From the NCBI GenBank assembly GCA_965662745.1, contig CBFIJK010000013.1, positions 1 to 64,000 on the forward strand: a stretch of DNA of 64,000 nucleotides, written 5' to 3'. This stretch comes from Anianibacter sp965662745 (GTDB lineage Bacteria > Pseudomonadota > Alphaproteobacteria > Rhodobacterales > Rhodobacteraceae). The position numbers and the translations under genes were made by a program. Below, piece after piece: positions 1 to 10,197 of this stretch. Positions within the stretch are counted from its first letter, which is position 1. The number at the start of each line of letters is the position of its first letter. The notes beneath the pieces were generated by a model. That model made no database searches. It was not told the DNA's origin and was given only the letters and a program-made list of their open reading frames with translations.

Positions 1-480
1 GACAGCGAATATGCGCCCTTCCTTCTGGCCTATGAGGACTGCATCGACCGCGAGACGCGGCTTTATCCAGGTGTCGCGGACGTCGTCGGCGGTCTGCGCG
101 GCGCCGGTTATTCGACGGTGATCTGCACCAACAAGCCCGCAGGTCTGGCCGAGACGCTCATGACCCGCCTTGGCGCGCGCGGCATGTTCGATGCGCTGAT
201 CGGTGCCGACACGCTGCCGGTGCGAAAGCCTGATCCAGCGCCCTACACGGCTGCCGTGATGGGCGGCGGGGGCGATGTTACGCGCTCTTTGCTGGTCGGG
301 GACACGGTGACGGATCGCAAGACGGCCGAGGCGGCGGGTGTGCCCTGCATTCTTGTCACTTTCGGCCCCGATGGCGAGACGGTGCGCGATCTGAAGGCAG
401 AGGGCTATATCGACAGCTATGCCGCCCTGGCTGCCGAGGTCACGCGCCTTATCGGTCCTGCCAGCGGGCGGGCCGCTTGA
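1..480 (+). CDS. gph: HAD-family phosphoglycolate phosphatase-like, 3' part
   Basis: The frame is open from base 1, so the start codon and the nucleophile Asp motif lie outside the window; 159 residues are visible. HAD motif II is seen as ICTNKP (from about base 121), motif III as the Lys of KPDP (near base 226), and motif IV as GDTVTD (near base 298). Family members hydrolyse 2-phosphoglycolate or related small phosphate esters in the cytoplasm. The cap region and motif spacing fit the Gph/PGP type, but substrate cannot be settled from the C-terminal part. A spacer of about 70 bases separates it from the isovaleryl-CoA dehydrogenase gene, so it is probably a separate unit. Confidence 0.8.
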   Translation, partial: DSEYAPFLLAYEDCIDRETRLYPGVADVVGGLRGAGYSTVICTNKPAGLAETLMTRLGARGMFDALIGADTLPVRKPDPAPYTAAVMGGGGDVTRSLLVGDTVTDRKTAEAAGVPCILVTFGPDGETVRDLKAEGYIDSYAALAAEVTRLIGPASGRAA

Positions 481-506
481 CGGGTCCCGGGAGGGTCCCT
501 AAATTA

Positions 507-524
507 ATTGAACGCGCGTTCAAT
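507..524. promoter_or_regulatory. Perfect 18-bp palindrome, probable repressor operator
   Basis: ATTGAACGCGCGTTCAAT reads identically on both strands and sits 27 bases before the ivd start codon. Its length, symmetry and AACG-CG-CGTT core resemble operators of TetR-family repressors. No regulator gene lies next to it in the window. The palindrome is seen directly; the TetR assignment is inference. Confidence 0.55.
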
Positions 525-551
525 AACGCGATCTGAACGGGGGGAACCGCG

Positions 552-1712
552 ATGTTCATGGGCTCTATGCGCTTTGATCTGGGCGAGGATGTCGGCGCTT
601 TGCGCGACAGCGTTCATCGCTGGGCGCAGGACCGGATCAAGCCGATGGCGGGCGAGATCGACCAGACCAATGCCTTTCCCCCCGCGCTCTGGCGCGACAT
701 GGGCGATATGGGGCTGCTGGGCGTCACGGTCCCCGAGGAATACGGCGGCGCGGACATGGGGTATCTCGCCCATACCGTCGTGGTCGAGGAAATCGCCCGC
801 GCCTCTGCGTCGGTGTCGCTGTCCTACGGCGCGCATTCCAACCTTTGCGTCAACCAGATCGCGCTGAATGGCACGTCAGAACAGAAGGACCGCTATTTGC
901 CCAAGCTGGTCTCGGGCGAGCATGTCGGCGCGCTTGCCATGTCAGAGGCGGGCGCTGGATCGGACGTCGTGTCGATGAGCCTTCGGGCCGAAAAACGCAA
1001 CGATCACTACCGTCTCAACGGAACGAAATACTGGATCACGAACGGGCCGGATGCCGATACGCTCGTGGTCTATGCCAAGACCGACCCCGAGGCCGGATCA
1101 AAGGGCATTACCGCCTTCCTGATCGAGAAAGAGATGACCGGGTTCTCGACCAGCCCGCATTTCGACAAGATGGGCATGCGCGGGTCCAACACGGCAGAGC
1201 TGGTGTTCGAGAATGTCGAAGTGCCCTTCGAGAATGTGCTGGGCGAGGAAGGCCGCGGCGTGCGCGTCCTGATGTCGGGGCTCGATTACGAACGAGTCGT
1301 CCTATCTGGCATTGGAACCGGGATCATGGCTGCCTGTCTCGATGAGGTCATGCCGTATCTGAAAGAGCGCAAGCAATTCGGGCGGTCCATCGGAGAGTTC
1401 CAGCTGATGCAGGGCAAGATCGCCGACATGTATACCGCGATGAATTCCGCCCGCGCCTATGTCTACGAGGTCGCCAAGGCCTGCGACCGGGGCGAGGTGA
1501 CGCGCCAGGATGCGGCCGCCTGCGTGCTGTATGCTTCCGAAGAGGCGATGAAACAGGCGCATCAGGCCGTTCAGGCGATGGGCGGCGCGGGCTTCATGAA
1601 CGACAGCGCCGTCAGCCGCCTCTTCCGCGATGCCAAGCTGATGGAAATCGGCGCGGGCACGTCGGAAATACGGCGCATGCTGGTCGGGCGGGAACTTATG
1701 GGGGCGATGTGA
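552..1712 (+). CDS. ivd: Isovaleryl-CoA dehydrogenase
   Basis: FAD-dependent acyl-CoA dehydrogenase of 386 residues. It oxidises isovaleryl-CoA to 3-methylcrotonyl-CoA in leucine breakdown and passes electrons to ETF. Visible signatures are the FAD/substrate segments MSEAGAGSDV and WITNGPDADT, the C-terminal AMGGAGF and the EIGAGTSEIRR block. Glu247 in GLDYERVV matches the position of the catalytic Glu of isovaleryl-CoA dehydrogenases (human Glu254), which differs from most acyl-CoA dehydrogenases. Co-transcription with both methylcrotonyl-CoA carboxylase subunits supports the specific call. The start at 552 follows a GGGGGAA ribosome-binding site; ATG at 558 is an alternative. It is the first gene of the operon, behind the palindrome at 507-524. 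Confidence 0.93.
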   Translation: MFMGSMRFDLGEDVGALRDSVHRWAQDRIKPMAGEIDQTNAFPPALWRDMGDMGLLGVTVPEEYGGADMGYLAHTVVVEEIARASASVSLSYGAHSNLCVNQIALNGTSEQKDRYLPKLVSGEHVGALAMSEAGAGSDVVSMSLRAEKRNDHYRLNGTKYWITNGPDADTLVVYAKTDPEAGSKGITAFLIEKEMTGFSTSPHFDKMGMRGSNTAELVFENVEVPFENVLGEEGRGVRVLMSGLDYERVVLSGIGTGIMAACLDEVMPYLKERKQFGRSIGEFQLMQGKIADMYTAMNSARAYVYEVAKACDRGEVTRQDAAACVLYASEEAMKQAHQAVQAMGGAGFMNDSAVSRLFRDAKLMEIGAGTSEIRRMLVGRELMGAM

Positions 1713-2035
1713 CGCGGCGCTGGGCGATCTTTGGCCCGCTTGCCGCGCTGGTGTTGGTCGTCGGCGCGCTGGGCCTTCGGGCCGGGCTGCGGCAGGCAGA
1801 GATGACCGAGACGGACGTCATTGATCGCTACGCGGCGCTGTATCTCGAGGAAGGGGAAGGCGCGGCACTGACGGACTGCCTCGCAGTGCCTGCAACGTCC
1901 CAGGACCTGTGGCTGATCGTGCAATGCGGGCCGGACGAAAATGGGGTAACCTATCGCTACCACGCGGGCCCGACGGGCGCGTTGGCTTATCGCCGCCCGG
2001 GATACGACGGCCCGCAGCAGGGAGCGGACATATGA
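1709..2035 (+). CDS. Small membrane-anchored protein of unknown function
   Basis: 108 residues starting at a GTG that overlaps the ivd stop in GTGA, so translation is probably coupled. An N-terminal hydrophobic segment (about residues 7-25) looks like a membrane anchor or uncleaved signal. The remaining 80 residues are soluble and acidic, with two Cys residues (DCLAVP and VQCGPDE) that could form a disulfide outside the cytoplasm. I recognise no family. Four-base overlaps on both sides place it firmly in the leucine operon. Confidence 0.6.
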   Translation: MTRRWAIFGPLAALVLVVGALGLRAGLRQAEMTETDVIDRYAALYLEEGEGAALTDCLAVPATSQDLWLIVQCGPDENGVTYRYHAGPTGALAYRRPGYDGPQQGADI

Positions 2036-2748
2036 CTGATTTCAAAGGCCTCAACGCCGTGTTCGTCAACACTTCGCTGAAGAAGGACAAGGGTGCCAGT
2101 CACACGCAGCTTCTTCTCGATGTGTCGGCGAAGATCATGGAAAAGAACGGTGTCGCGGTCGATCAGGTCTACATGCTGGATCATCAGATCCCGCCCGGCG
2201 TTTACCCGGACATGACAGAGCATGGCTGGGACCGCGATGACTGGCCGACCCTGTGGGACAAGGTGAAAGCGGCAGAGATCCTTGTGATCGGCACGCCGCT
2301 TTGGCTCGGTGAGGAAAGCAGCGTCTGCCGCGTCCTGATCGAGCGGCTTTATGGCATGTCGGGGATGCTGAACGACAAGGGCCAGTCGATCTTCTACGGC
2401 AAGACTGGCGGCTGTGTCGTGACCGGCAACGAGGACGGCATCAAGCATGCCGCCATGACGATGCTTTATGCACTGGGCCATCTGGGCTACACGATCCCGC
2501 CCCAGGCCGATTGCGGCTGGATCGGAGAGGCGGGGCCGGGCCCGTCGTTTGGCGATGACGTCGATGGTGCGCCTGCGGGTTTTGACAACGAATTCACCCA
2601 GCGCAACACGACCATCATGACCTGGAACCTGATGCATCTGGCGAAGATGCTGAAGGACGCGGGGGGATACGATAACGAGGGAAATGATCGCAACGCGTGG
2701 AAGGCCGGGTGCCGGTTCGACTACGAAAATCCGGAGTACCGCGCATGA
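2032..2748 (+). CDS. Flavodoxin-fold NAD(P)H-dependent FMN reductase-like protein
   Basis: 238 residues. The start is the ATG at 2032, which overlaps the preceding stop as ATGA; an upstream in-frame start would overlap the previous gene heavily. The N-terminus (AVFVNTSLKK...SHTQLLL) matches the phosphate loop and helix of flavodoxin-like reductases, and IGTPLWLGEESSVCRVLIERL fits the FMN-contact loop of the WrbA/NADPH-dependent FMN reductase group. TGGCVVTGNEDG is the expected later FMN loop. The protein probably binds FMN and reduces a quinone or other acceptor; substrate is unknown. Its place in the operon suggests redox support for leucine degradation, which is inference. Confidence 0.75.
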   Translation: MTDFKGLNAVFVNTSLKKDKGASHTQLLLDVSAKIMEKNGVAVDQVYMLDHQIPPGVYPDMTEHGWDRDDWPTLWDKVKAAEILVIGTPLWLGEESSVCRVLIERLYGMSGMLNDKGQSIFYGKTGGCVVTGNEDGIKHAAMTMLYALGHLGYTIPPQADCGWIGEAGPGPSFGDDVDGAPAGFDNEFTQRNTTIMTWNLMHLAKMLKDAGGYDNEGNDRNAWKAGCRFDYENPEYRA

Positions 2749-3242
2749 TCTGGCGGATGGCCTTTTTCGCCGGTCTGATGGCGGCGCCCTTGGCCGCGCA
2801 GGACTTGGCGTTTTCACCCAATTCCACGCTGGCCTGCCTGCAAGAAGCGGTCGGACAAGGGCAGCGCGTTGACTGCATCGGCGCCTCGGCCGGAGCCTGC
2901 ATGGAGGGAAACCCGGGCGGCGATACGACAGTTGGCATGGGCGGATGCCTCGATCTCGAACGTGCCTGGTGGGATGAGCGTCTGAACGCCGCCTACCGTG
3001 ACCTCATGGCCGTCGAGACCGCCGATGATGCCGAGTTCGGCGACAGCCCCGGCGCGATCCCGAAGGCGCCGGCCCTGCGCGAGATGCAACGGGCCTGGAT
3101 CACCTACCGCGATGCGCGCTGCGGGTACGAAATGGCGCAATGGGGCGGCGGAACAGGCGGCGGCCCAGCCGTCATCGGTTGCCTGATGCAAGAGACTGGC
3201 AAGCAGACGCTGTTTCTTGAAGACATGCTGGAAGGGTTCTGA
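2745..3242 (+). CDS. Periplasmic LprI/DUF1311-type protein
   Basis: 165 residues. The ATG at 2745 overlaps the previous stop as ATGA and begins a clear signal peptide (MIWRMAFFAGLMAAPLAAQ, cleavage near residue 19). The mature part carries conserved Cys residues and the LDLERAWWDERLNAAY...LREMQRAWITYRDARC pattern of the lysozyme-inhibitor LprI N-terminal (DUF1311) family. Family members are periplasmic or surface proteins; some inhibit lysozyme, most are uncharacterised. A periplasmic protein embedded in a catabolic operon is unusual. The family call is good; an inhibitor role is not shown. Confidence 0.75.
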   Translation: MIWRMAFFAGLMAAPLAAQDLAFSPNSTLACLQEAVGQGQRVDCIGASAGACMEGNPGGDTTVGMGGCLDLERAWWDERLNAAYRDLMAVETADDAEFGDSPGAIPKAPALREMQRAWITYRDARCGYEMAQWGGGTGGGPAVIGCLMQETGKQTLFLEDMLEGF

Positions 3243-3245
3243 TCC

Positions 3246-4052
3246 ATGACCGGCAAGCCCCCTGCCAATCCGGACGATTTCAGCACTGCCGTTGCCGAAG
3301 CGCTCAAGCGGCAGAAGACCTTTGAGGAGGCGCGCGCGACTCGGCTGGGACAGGGAGCAGAGCGTCTGACCGCGCCCCTTGGCGGCTGGATCGCCAAAAT
3401 GATTCCGCCAGACGCAATCCGCGCGGCGCTGCACCAGGCGGACAGAATGGCCTCGGCCACCTTGCCTTCAGGGCTGGCGGTGCATGACACCGGCGATCTG
3501 GCGCAATGCGAGGCGGCGGCGCTTCGGGTGCAGGCCTGGGGGCAAGGCACCAATGCGGCCACGGGCGGGGCGGCGGGCTGGTTCGGCGCGGCGGGCCTTG
3601 CCGTCGATCTGCCCGCGACGCTGACGCTCGCGGCACGCACCGTGCGCGCAACGGGGGCGAGTTTCGGTTTTACCGAGGACAATGACAGCGAACGCGCCTT
3701 TCGGCTGATGGTTCTCGAGGTGGCGACATCGCTCGCCTCTGATGCCAGGGCCGAACGTCTGAATGATCTCAACGCGTTGGCGCGGCAGTTGTCTTCGCCC
3801 GAGGCGAAGATCGTGCTTGAAAAGGGTGGCCGCTGGCTGACCGAGAAGGTGTTCGAACGGATCGCGCGCCAGCTTGGCCTGTCGCTTGCCGCACGCAAGG
3901 CGGGGCAGGTGGTGCCCATCGTCGGCGGGCTTGTCGCCGCGACGGTCAATGCGAGCTTTCAGGCCGATGTCGCCCGCGCCGCACGTTACGCCTATCGACA
4001 GCGTTGGCTCTTGGAGCGCAAGGCGCTGCCCGCACCGGAGGCCGCATCGTGA
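3246..4052 (+). CDS. EcsC-family protein
   Basis: 268 residues, three bases after the previous stop. The pattern (ALHQADRMASATLPSG, a Gly/Ala-rich amphipathic region AATGGAAGWFGAAGLAVDLPATLTL, and a C-terminal VVPIVGGLVAATVNASF) matches the EcsC family, named after a Bacillus protein encoded with the Ecs ABC transporter. The biochemical function is unknown, and the amphipathic stretches suggest membrane association. The stop overlaps the start of mccB in GTGA, so it is translationally coupled to the carboxylase. Confidence 0.75.
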   Translation: MTGKPPANPDDFSTAVAEALKRQKTFEEARATRLGQGAERLTAPLGGWIAKMIPPDAIRAALHQADRMASATLPSGLAVHDTGDLAQCEAAALRVQAWGQGTNAATGGAAGWFGAAGLAVDLPATLTLAARTVRATGASFGFTEDNDSERAFRLMVLEVATSLASDARAERLNDLNALARQLSSPEAKIVLEKGGRWLTEKVFERIARQLGLSLAARKAGQVVPIVGGLVAATVNASFQADVARAARYAYRQRWLLERKALPAPEAAS

Positions 4053-5659
4053 AGCTGAAGACATCGCTAATCCCCGGATCGGACGAGGCGAAGGCCAACC
4101 GCACCGCGCATCTCGACGCGCTCGAGGTGATCCGTGTTGCAGCAGAGGCCGCAGCGGCAGGCGGCGGCGCCAAATCGCGAGAGCGGCACCTGGGACGCGG
4201 CAAGATGCTACCGCGCGAGAGGGTGGCAAACCTGCTCGATCCGGGCTCGCCGTTTCTGGAAGTCGGCGCACTGGCGGCGCACGGAATGTACGACGGCGCG
4301 GCCCCGGCGGCGGGCGCCATCGCGGGCGTCGGACGTGTGATGGGGCGCGAGGTCATGGTGGTGTGCAACGACGCCACCGTGAAGGGCGGCACCTATTACC
4401 CGATGACGGTGAAAAAGCACCTGCGCGCGCAGGAGATCGCCGAGGAATGCCATCTGCCCTGCATCTACCTCGTGGATTCGGGCGGCGCGAACCTGCCGAA
4501 CCAGGACGAGGTGTTCCCGGATCGCGACCATTTCGGGCGCATCTTCTACAATCAGGCGCGCATGAGCGCGAAGGGCATCGCGCAGATCGCAGTGGTTATG
4601 GGGTCCTGCACGGCGGGCGGGGCCTATGTGCCCGCCATGTCGGACGTGTCGATCATCGTGAAAGAGCAGGGCACGATCTTTCTGGCCGGACCGCCGCTGG
4701 TAAAGGCGGCGACGGGCGAGGTGGTGACGGCAGAGGACCTTGGCGGCGGCGAGGTGCATACGCGTCTGTCAGGCGTGGCCGATTATCTGGCTGAGGATGA
4801 CGCGCATGCGCTCGCGCTGGCGCGGCGGGCGGTTGGATCGCTTGGGTCTGGCCGGGGGGCGGTGCGTGCGAGCACGCACCCTACGGGGCAGGATCCGGCG
4901 TATGATCCCGAAGAGCTGTTGTCGGTCGTGCCGGCCGATCTGCGCACGCCCTATGACATCCGCGAGGTGATCGCGCGGCTGGTGGACGGATCCTATTTCG
5001 ACGAGTTCAAGGCGCGGTTTGGCGAAACGCTGGTCTGCGGCTTCGCCGAGGTCATGGGCCAGCCGGTCGGGATCGTTGCGAACAATGGCGTTTTGTTTTC
5101 CGAGAGCGCGCAAAAAGGCGCCCATTTCGTGGAGCTGTGTTCCCAGCGCGGCACGCCCTTGGTGTTCCTTCAGAACATCACCGGTTTCATGGTGGGCCGC
5201 AAATACGAGAACGAAGGCATTGCGCGCCACGGGGCCAAGATGGTGACGGCGGTCGCGACGACATCGGTTCCCAAAGTCACGATGCTGGTTGGCGGGTCCT
5301 TTGGCGCTGGTAATTACGGCATGGCGGGCCGCGCCTATCAGCCGAGGTTCCTGTGGACATGGCCGACCTCTCGCATCTCGGTCATGGGCGGCGCGCAGGC
5401 GGCGGGCGTGCTGGCCACCGTCAAGCGTGACGCGATCGAGCGATCGGGCGGTGAATGGTCGGCCGAAGAGGAAGCGGCGTTCAAGCAGCCCACTGTGGAT
5501 ATGTTTGAGGAACAGTCGCATCCGCTTTACGCCTCTGCCCGGCTTTGGGATGACGGTGTGATCGATCCGAGGAAAAGCCGCGATGTACTCGCCCTGTCGC
5601 TGTCGGCGGCTATGAATGCACCCATCGAGGAGACACGTTTCGGCGTGTTCCGGATGTGA
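4049..5659 (+). CDS. mccB: Methylcrotonyl-CoA carboxylase, carboxyltransferase (beta) subunit
   Basis: 536 residues; the GTG at 4049 (MKLKTSLIPGSDEAKANR) overlaps the EcsC stop. It carries the two halves of a biotin-dependent carboxyltransferase: an N half with GMYDGAAPAAGAI and DSGGANLPNQDEVFPDRDHF, and a C half with GFMVGRKYENEGIARHGAKM and GGSFGAGNYGMAGRAYQPRF. The DEVFPD and FLWTWP motifs are typical of 3-methylcrotonyl-CoA carboxylase rather than propionyl-CoA carboxylase. It transfers carboxyl from biotin to 3-methylcrotonyl-CoA to give 3-methylglutaconyl-CoA. Its partner MccA is encoded at 7072-9009, separated by two unrelated genes. Confidence 0.95.
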   Translation: MKLKTSLIPGSDEAKANRTAHLDALEVIRVAAEAAAAGGGAKSRERHLGRGKMLPRERVANLLDPGSPFLEVGALAAHGMYDGAAPAAGAIAGVGRVMGREVMVVCNDATVKGGTYYPMTVKKHLRAQEIAEECHLPCIYLVDSGGANLPNQDEVFPDRDHFGRIFYNQARMSAKGIAQIAVVMGSCTAGGAYVPAMSDVSIIVKEQGTIFLAGPPLVKAATGEVVTAEDLGGGEVHTRLSGVADYLAEDDAHALALARRAVGSLGSGRGAVRASTHPTGQDPAYDPEELLSVVPADLRTPYDIREVIARLVDGSYFDEFKARFGETLVCGFAEVMGQPVGIVANNGVLFSESAQKGAHFVELCSQRGTPLVFLQNITGFMVGRKYENEGIARHGAKMVTAVATTSVPKVTMLVGGSFGAGNYGMAGRAYQPRFLWTWPTSRISVMGGAQAAGVLATVKRDAIERSGGEWSAEEEAAFKQPTVDMFEEQSHPLYASARLWDDGVIDPRKSRDVLALSLSAAMNAPIEETRFGVFRM

Positions 5660-6651
5660 CGGATCTAAAAGACCGAAGCGCGGCGATCATACCGACCCGC
5701 CTTACGGACCGCTTCGGCCTGATGGTGCCGATCCTGTCGGCGCCGATGGCGTTGGCGGCGGGCGGCCGTCTTGCCGCGGCGGTGACGCGGGCTGGGGGCC
5801 TTGGGCTGATTGGCGGGGCCTATGGTGACACGAGCTGGATCGGAACGGAGTTCGCGGCGGCAGGCAATGCGTCGGTTGGTGCCGGGTTCATCACCTGGGC
5901 GCTCGCAGAGCGGCCCGAGGCGCTTGGCGCGGTTCTCGCGCATCAGCCGCGGGCGCTCATGCTGTCCTTCGGCGATCCAATGCCTTTTGCGGCTGAAATC
6001 GCTGAAGCGGGCGTGCCGCTGATCTGCCAGGTCCAGACGCTGAAAGACGCGCGCCGCGCGGTCGCGGCGGGCGCAGAGGTGATCGTGGCGCAAGGGGCCG
6101 AGGCGGGCGGCCACGGCGAGGCGCGTGCCACCATGACGCTGGTGCCCGAAGTCGCGGACATGCTGGCCAAGGACGCGCCCGAGGTGCTGTGCCTCGCCGC
6201 GGGCGGAATCGCGGATGGACGCGGACTGGCGGCGGCTTTGATGCTGGGCGCGGATGGCGTGCTGATCGGCTCTCGATTCTGGGCGTCGGACGAGGCGCTG
6301 GTGCATCCTGCGATGCACCGCGCGGCGATCGAGGCGACGGGCGATGACACGATCCGCTCGACGGTGATGGACATTGCGCGGCGGCTGGACTGGCCCGAAC
6401 GCTACACGGCGCGGGTCTTGCAGAATGCGTTCACGGCGCGCTGGCACGGTGACATTCCCGGCCTTCTGGAGCGGGCCGACGAGGAGGCCGCGCGCTGGCG
6501 GTCGGCTTGGCAGGCGGGCGATACGGATGTCGCGAACACCTTTGTCGGTGAGGCGACAGGGCTGATCGACACCATCGAACCTGCGGGAGAGATCGTCACG
6601 CGCATAGCGCGCGAGGCCGAGGATTTACTGAACGGGGGATGGCGGCGATGA
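5656..6651 (+). CDS. Nitronate monooxygenase (2-nitropropane dioxygenase family)
   Basis: 331 residues from a GTG at 5656 that overlaps the mccB stop. An FMN TIM barrel is indicated by PILSAPMALAAGGRLAAAV near the N-terminus, AQGAEAGGHGE around the family's active-site His (His153), and LAAGGIADGRGLAAAL with ADGVLIGSRF for phosphate binding. The family oxidises alkyl nitronates such as propionate 3-nitronate with O2; several paralogs have unknown substrates. The family call is solid, and a role in leucine degradation is not established. Inserting it between the two MCC subunit genes is unusual. Confidence 0.85.
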   Translation: MTDLKDRSAAIIPTRLTDRFGLMVPILSAPMALAAGGRLAAAVTRAGGLGLIGGAYGDTSWIGTEFAAAGNASVGAGFITWALAERPEALGAVLAHQPRALMLSFGDPMPFAAEIAEAGVPLICQVQTLKDARRAVAAGAEVIVAQGAEAGGHGEARATMTLVPEVADMLAKDAPEVLCLAAGGIADGRGLAAALMLGADGVLIGSRFWASDEALVHPAMHRAAIEATGDDTIRSTVMDIARRLDWPERYTARVLQNAFTARWHGDIPGLLERADEEAARWRSAWQAGDTDVANTFVGEATGLIDTIEPAGEIVTRIAREAEDLLNGGWRR

Positions 6652-7071
6652 TGATATTGAAAGAGGCGTTGGCGCTTTATCCGAATGCCACAAGCTACAC
6701 CCCAGCAGAGCATCTGCCGCGCCTCAACGCCGAGATCCTGGCGCTGATGCGCAGCGGGGCGAAGACGGCGACCTGTGCCTTGCCGTCCGAATTTACTGAG
6801 GATGAGCCAATGCCAGAGGTCGGGCGCGTGGATATCGCCTGCGATGTCGAAGGGCGGCCCGTAGTGGCCACGCGCACCTTGTCTGTGGAACAATTGAAGT
6901 TCCACGAGATGGACGAGGCGCGTGTCCCCGCCCAAGGCGAATTCAGGGACTTGGCGCATTGGCGCGTGGGCTACACCGAATATTACAATCGGCTGGGCGT
7001 CTTCGCACCCGATATGGATCTGATCTATGAACGGTTTGAAATTGTTCGGGATTTCGTGGAAGGCAGTAGGG

Positions 7072-7079
<8 letters not shown>
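6648..7079 (+). CDS. ASCH-domain protein
   Basis: 143 residues from the ATG at 6648. This start overlaps the preceding stop as ATGA and lies 9 bases after a GGGGG stretch; ATG 6639 directly abuts that stretch and is less likely. LRSGAKTATC-like text (ALMRSGAKTATCALPSEF), the CDVEGRPVVATRTLSVEQL strand pair and the C-terminal RVGYTEYYNRLG fit the ASCH fold, a PUA-related small domain thought to bind RNA or nucleosides. Function here is unknown. Its last 8 bases overlap mccA, so it is part of the operon. Confidence 0.75.
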
Positions 7080-9009
<1,930 letters not shown>

Positions 9010-9280
9010 GCCGTCTGCCCAAGAATTAGCGCTAACCGCCCGATCCGGGGCATGTGCCGCCACCAATCGCCTTGGCACGGGGTGCGGCGCATCGTTTCGG
9101 TTCCGCGAAAGCTGCACAAAGCACTGATTTAAAACAGTTTTGCCGTTTCCGTTTCTTCCGGGCCATGGTTGACCCCGTCCATGCGTCGGGATAACACCCC
9201 TTTCAAGATTGATTGCAGGGCGCGCCGCGATACATCATGCGATGTCCGGCTCGGCCAATGGCGCAAGGAGGTGCCGTTCC
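9010..9280 (+). other. Spacer between the leucine operon and nuoA
   Basis: 271 bases with no convincing gene. It contains a moderately A/T-rich patch near 9120-9160, the candidate promoter at 9169-9197 and the strong AAGGAGG ribosome-binding site of nuoA (9265-9271). No clear intrinsic terminator for mccA was found, so read-through into nuo is possible. Confidence 0.6.
9169..9197 (+). promoter_or_regulatory. Candidate nuo operon promoter
   Basis: TTGACC (9169-9174) matches 5 of 6 bases of the -35 consensus. Seventeen bases later TAACAC (9192-9197) is a weak -10. It would give a leader of roughly 75-80 bases before nuoA. A second weaker pair, TTGATT at 9209 and TACATC at 9231, is also possible. 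Confidence 0.33.
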
Positions 9281-9646
9281 GTGGATGAAATGCTTCGCGA
9301 ATACCTTCCGATCCTCGTTTTCCTTGGCGTGTCCGTCGCTCTGGGTCTGATCCTGATGCTGGCGGCCTTTCTGGTCGCCCCGTCAAATCCCGACCCGGAA
9401 AAGGTGTCCGCCTACGAATGCGGGTTCAACGCCTTCGACGACGCGCGGATGAAATTCGACGTCCGGTTCTACCTCGTGTCGATCCTGTTCATTATCTTCG
9501 ATCTGGAAATCGCCTTCCTCTTTCCTTGGGCCGTCGCGTTCAAGGATATCGGGCTGGTCGGGTTTTGGTCGATGATGGTCTTCCTGGCCGTTCTGACGGT
9601 CGGATTTGCCTATGAGTGGAAGAAAGGGGCCCTCGAATGGGAGTGA
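9281..9646 (+). CDS. nuoA: NADH-quinone oxidoreductase subunit A
   Basis: 121 residues from the GTG at 9281, chosen because AAGGAGG lies 9 bases upstream and NuoA homologs begin with a DEMLREYLPI-like stretch. Three transmembrane helices are visible. The conserved YECGFNAFDDARMKFDVRFYL loop region and the FLIFDLEIAFLFPWA-type second helix (IIFDLEIAFLFPWAVAF) are diagnostic. It is a membrane-arm subunit at the quinone-site junction of proton-pumping complex I. First gene of the nuo operon; it overlaps nuoB by 10 bases. Confidence 0.95.
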   Translation: MDEMLREYLPILVFLGVSVALGLILMLAAFLVAPSNPDPEKVSAYECGFNAFDDARMKFDVRFYLVSILFIIFDLEIAFLFPWAVAFKDIGLVGFWSMMVFLAVLTVGFAYEWKKGALEWE

Positions 9647-10170
9647 GCACCGCCGTGAATACCGCCGGTCCCGACAACGAAGTCGCGACCCAGACGCTGA
9701 ATCGTCAGCTTCAGGACAAGGGTTTCCTTGTCACCTCGACCGAGGACCTCATCAACTGGGCACGCACCGGCAGCCTGCACTGGATGACCTTCGGGCTGGC
9801 CTGTTGCGCAGTCGAGATGATGCATACCTCGATGCCCCGCTATGACGCCGAACGCTTCGGCATAGCGCCGCGCGCGTCCCCGCGCCAAGCTGATGTGATG
9901 ATCGTCGCGGGCACGCTGACCAACAAGATGGCCCCGGCGCTGCGTAAGGTCTACGACCAGATGCCAGAGCCGCGTTATGTGATTTCAATGGGATCGTGCG
10001 CCAATGGCGGCGGCTATTACCACTACAGCTATTCTGTGGTGCGTGGCTGCGATCGGATCGTACCCGTGGATATCTACGTGCCCGGATGCCCACCCACGGC
10101 AGAGGCGCTGCTTTACGGCATTCTTCAGCTTCAGCGGAAAATCCGCCGCACCGGCACCATCAACCGCTAA
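9637..10170 (+). CDS. nuoB: NADH-quinone oxidoreductase subunit B
   Basis: 177 residues from the ATG at 9637, inside the end of nuoA and preceded by an AAAGGGG site. It is the PSST-type subunit that holds the terminal 4Fe-4S cluster N2. The ligands are seen in GLACCAVEMM (the adjacent Cys pair), SMGSCANGGGYY and VPGCPPTAEALLYG. It delivers electrons to ubiquinone together with NuoD. A slightly longer form from 9616 is less likely because it would overlap nuoA by 31 bases. Confidence 0.96.
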   Translation: MGVSTAVNTAGPDNEVATQTLNRQLQDKGFLVTSTEDLINWARTGSLHWMTFGLACCAVEMMHTSMPRYDAERFGIAPRASPRQADVMIVAGTLTNKMAPALRKVYDQMPEPRYVISMGSCANGGGYYHYSYSVVRGCDRIVPVDIYVPGCPPTAEALLYGILQLQRKIRRTGTINR

Positions 10171-10197
10171 GGCGGTCCTATCGAAAGGACGCATCCC

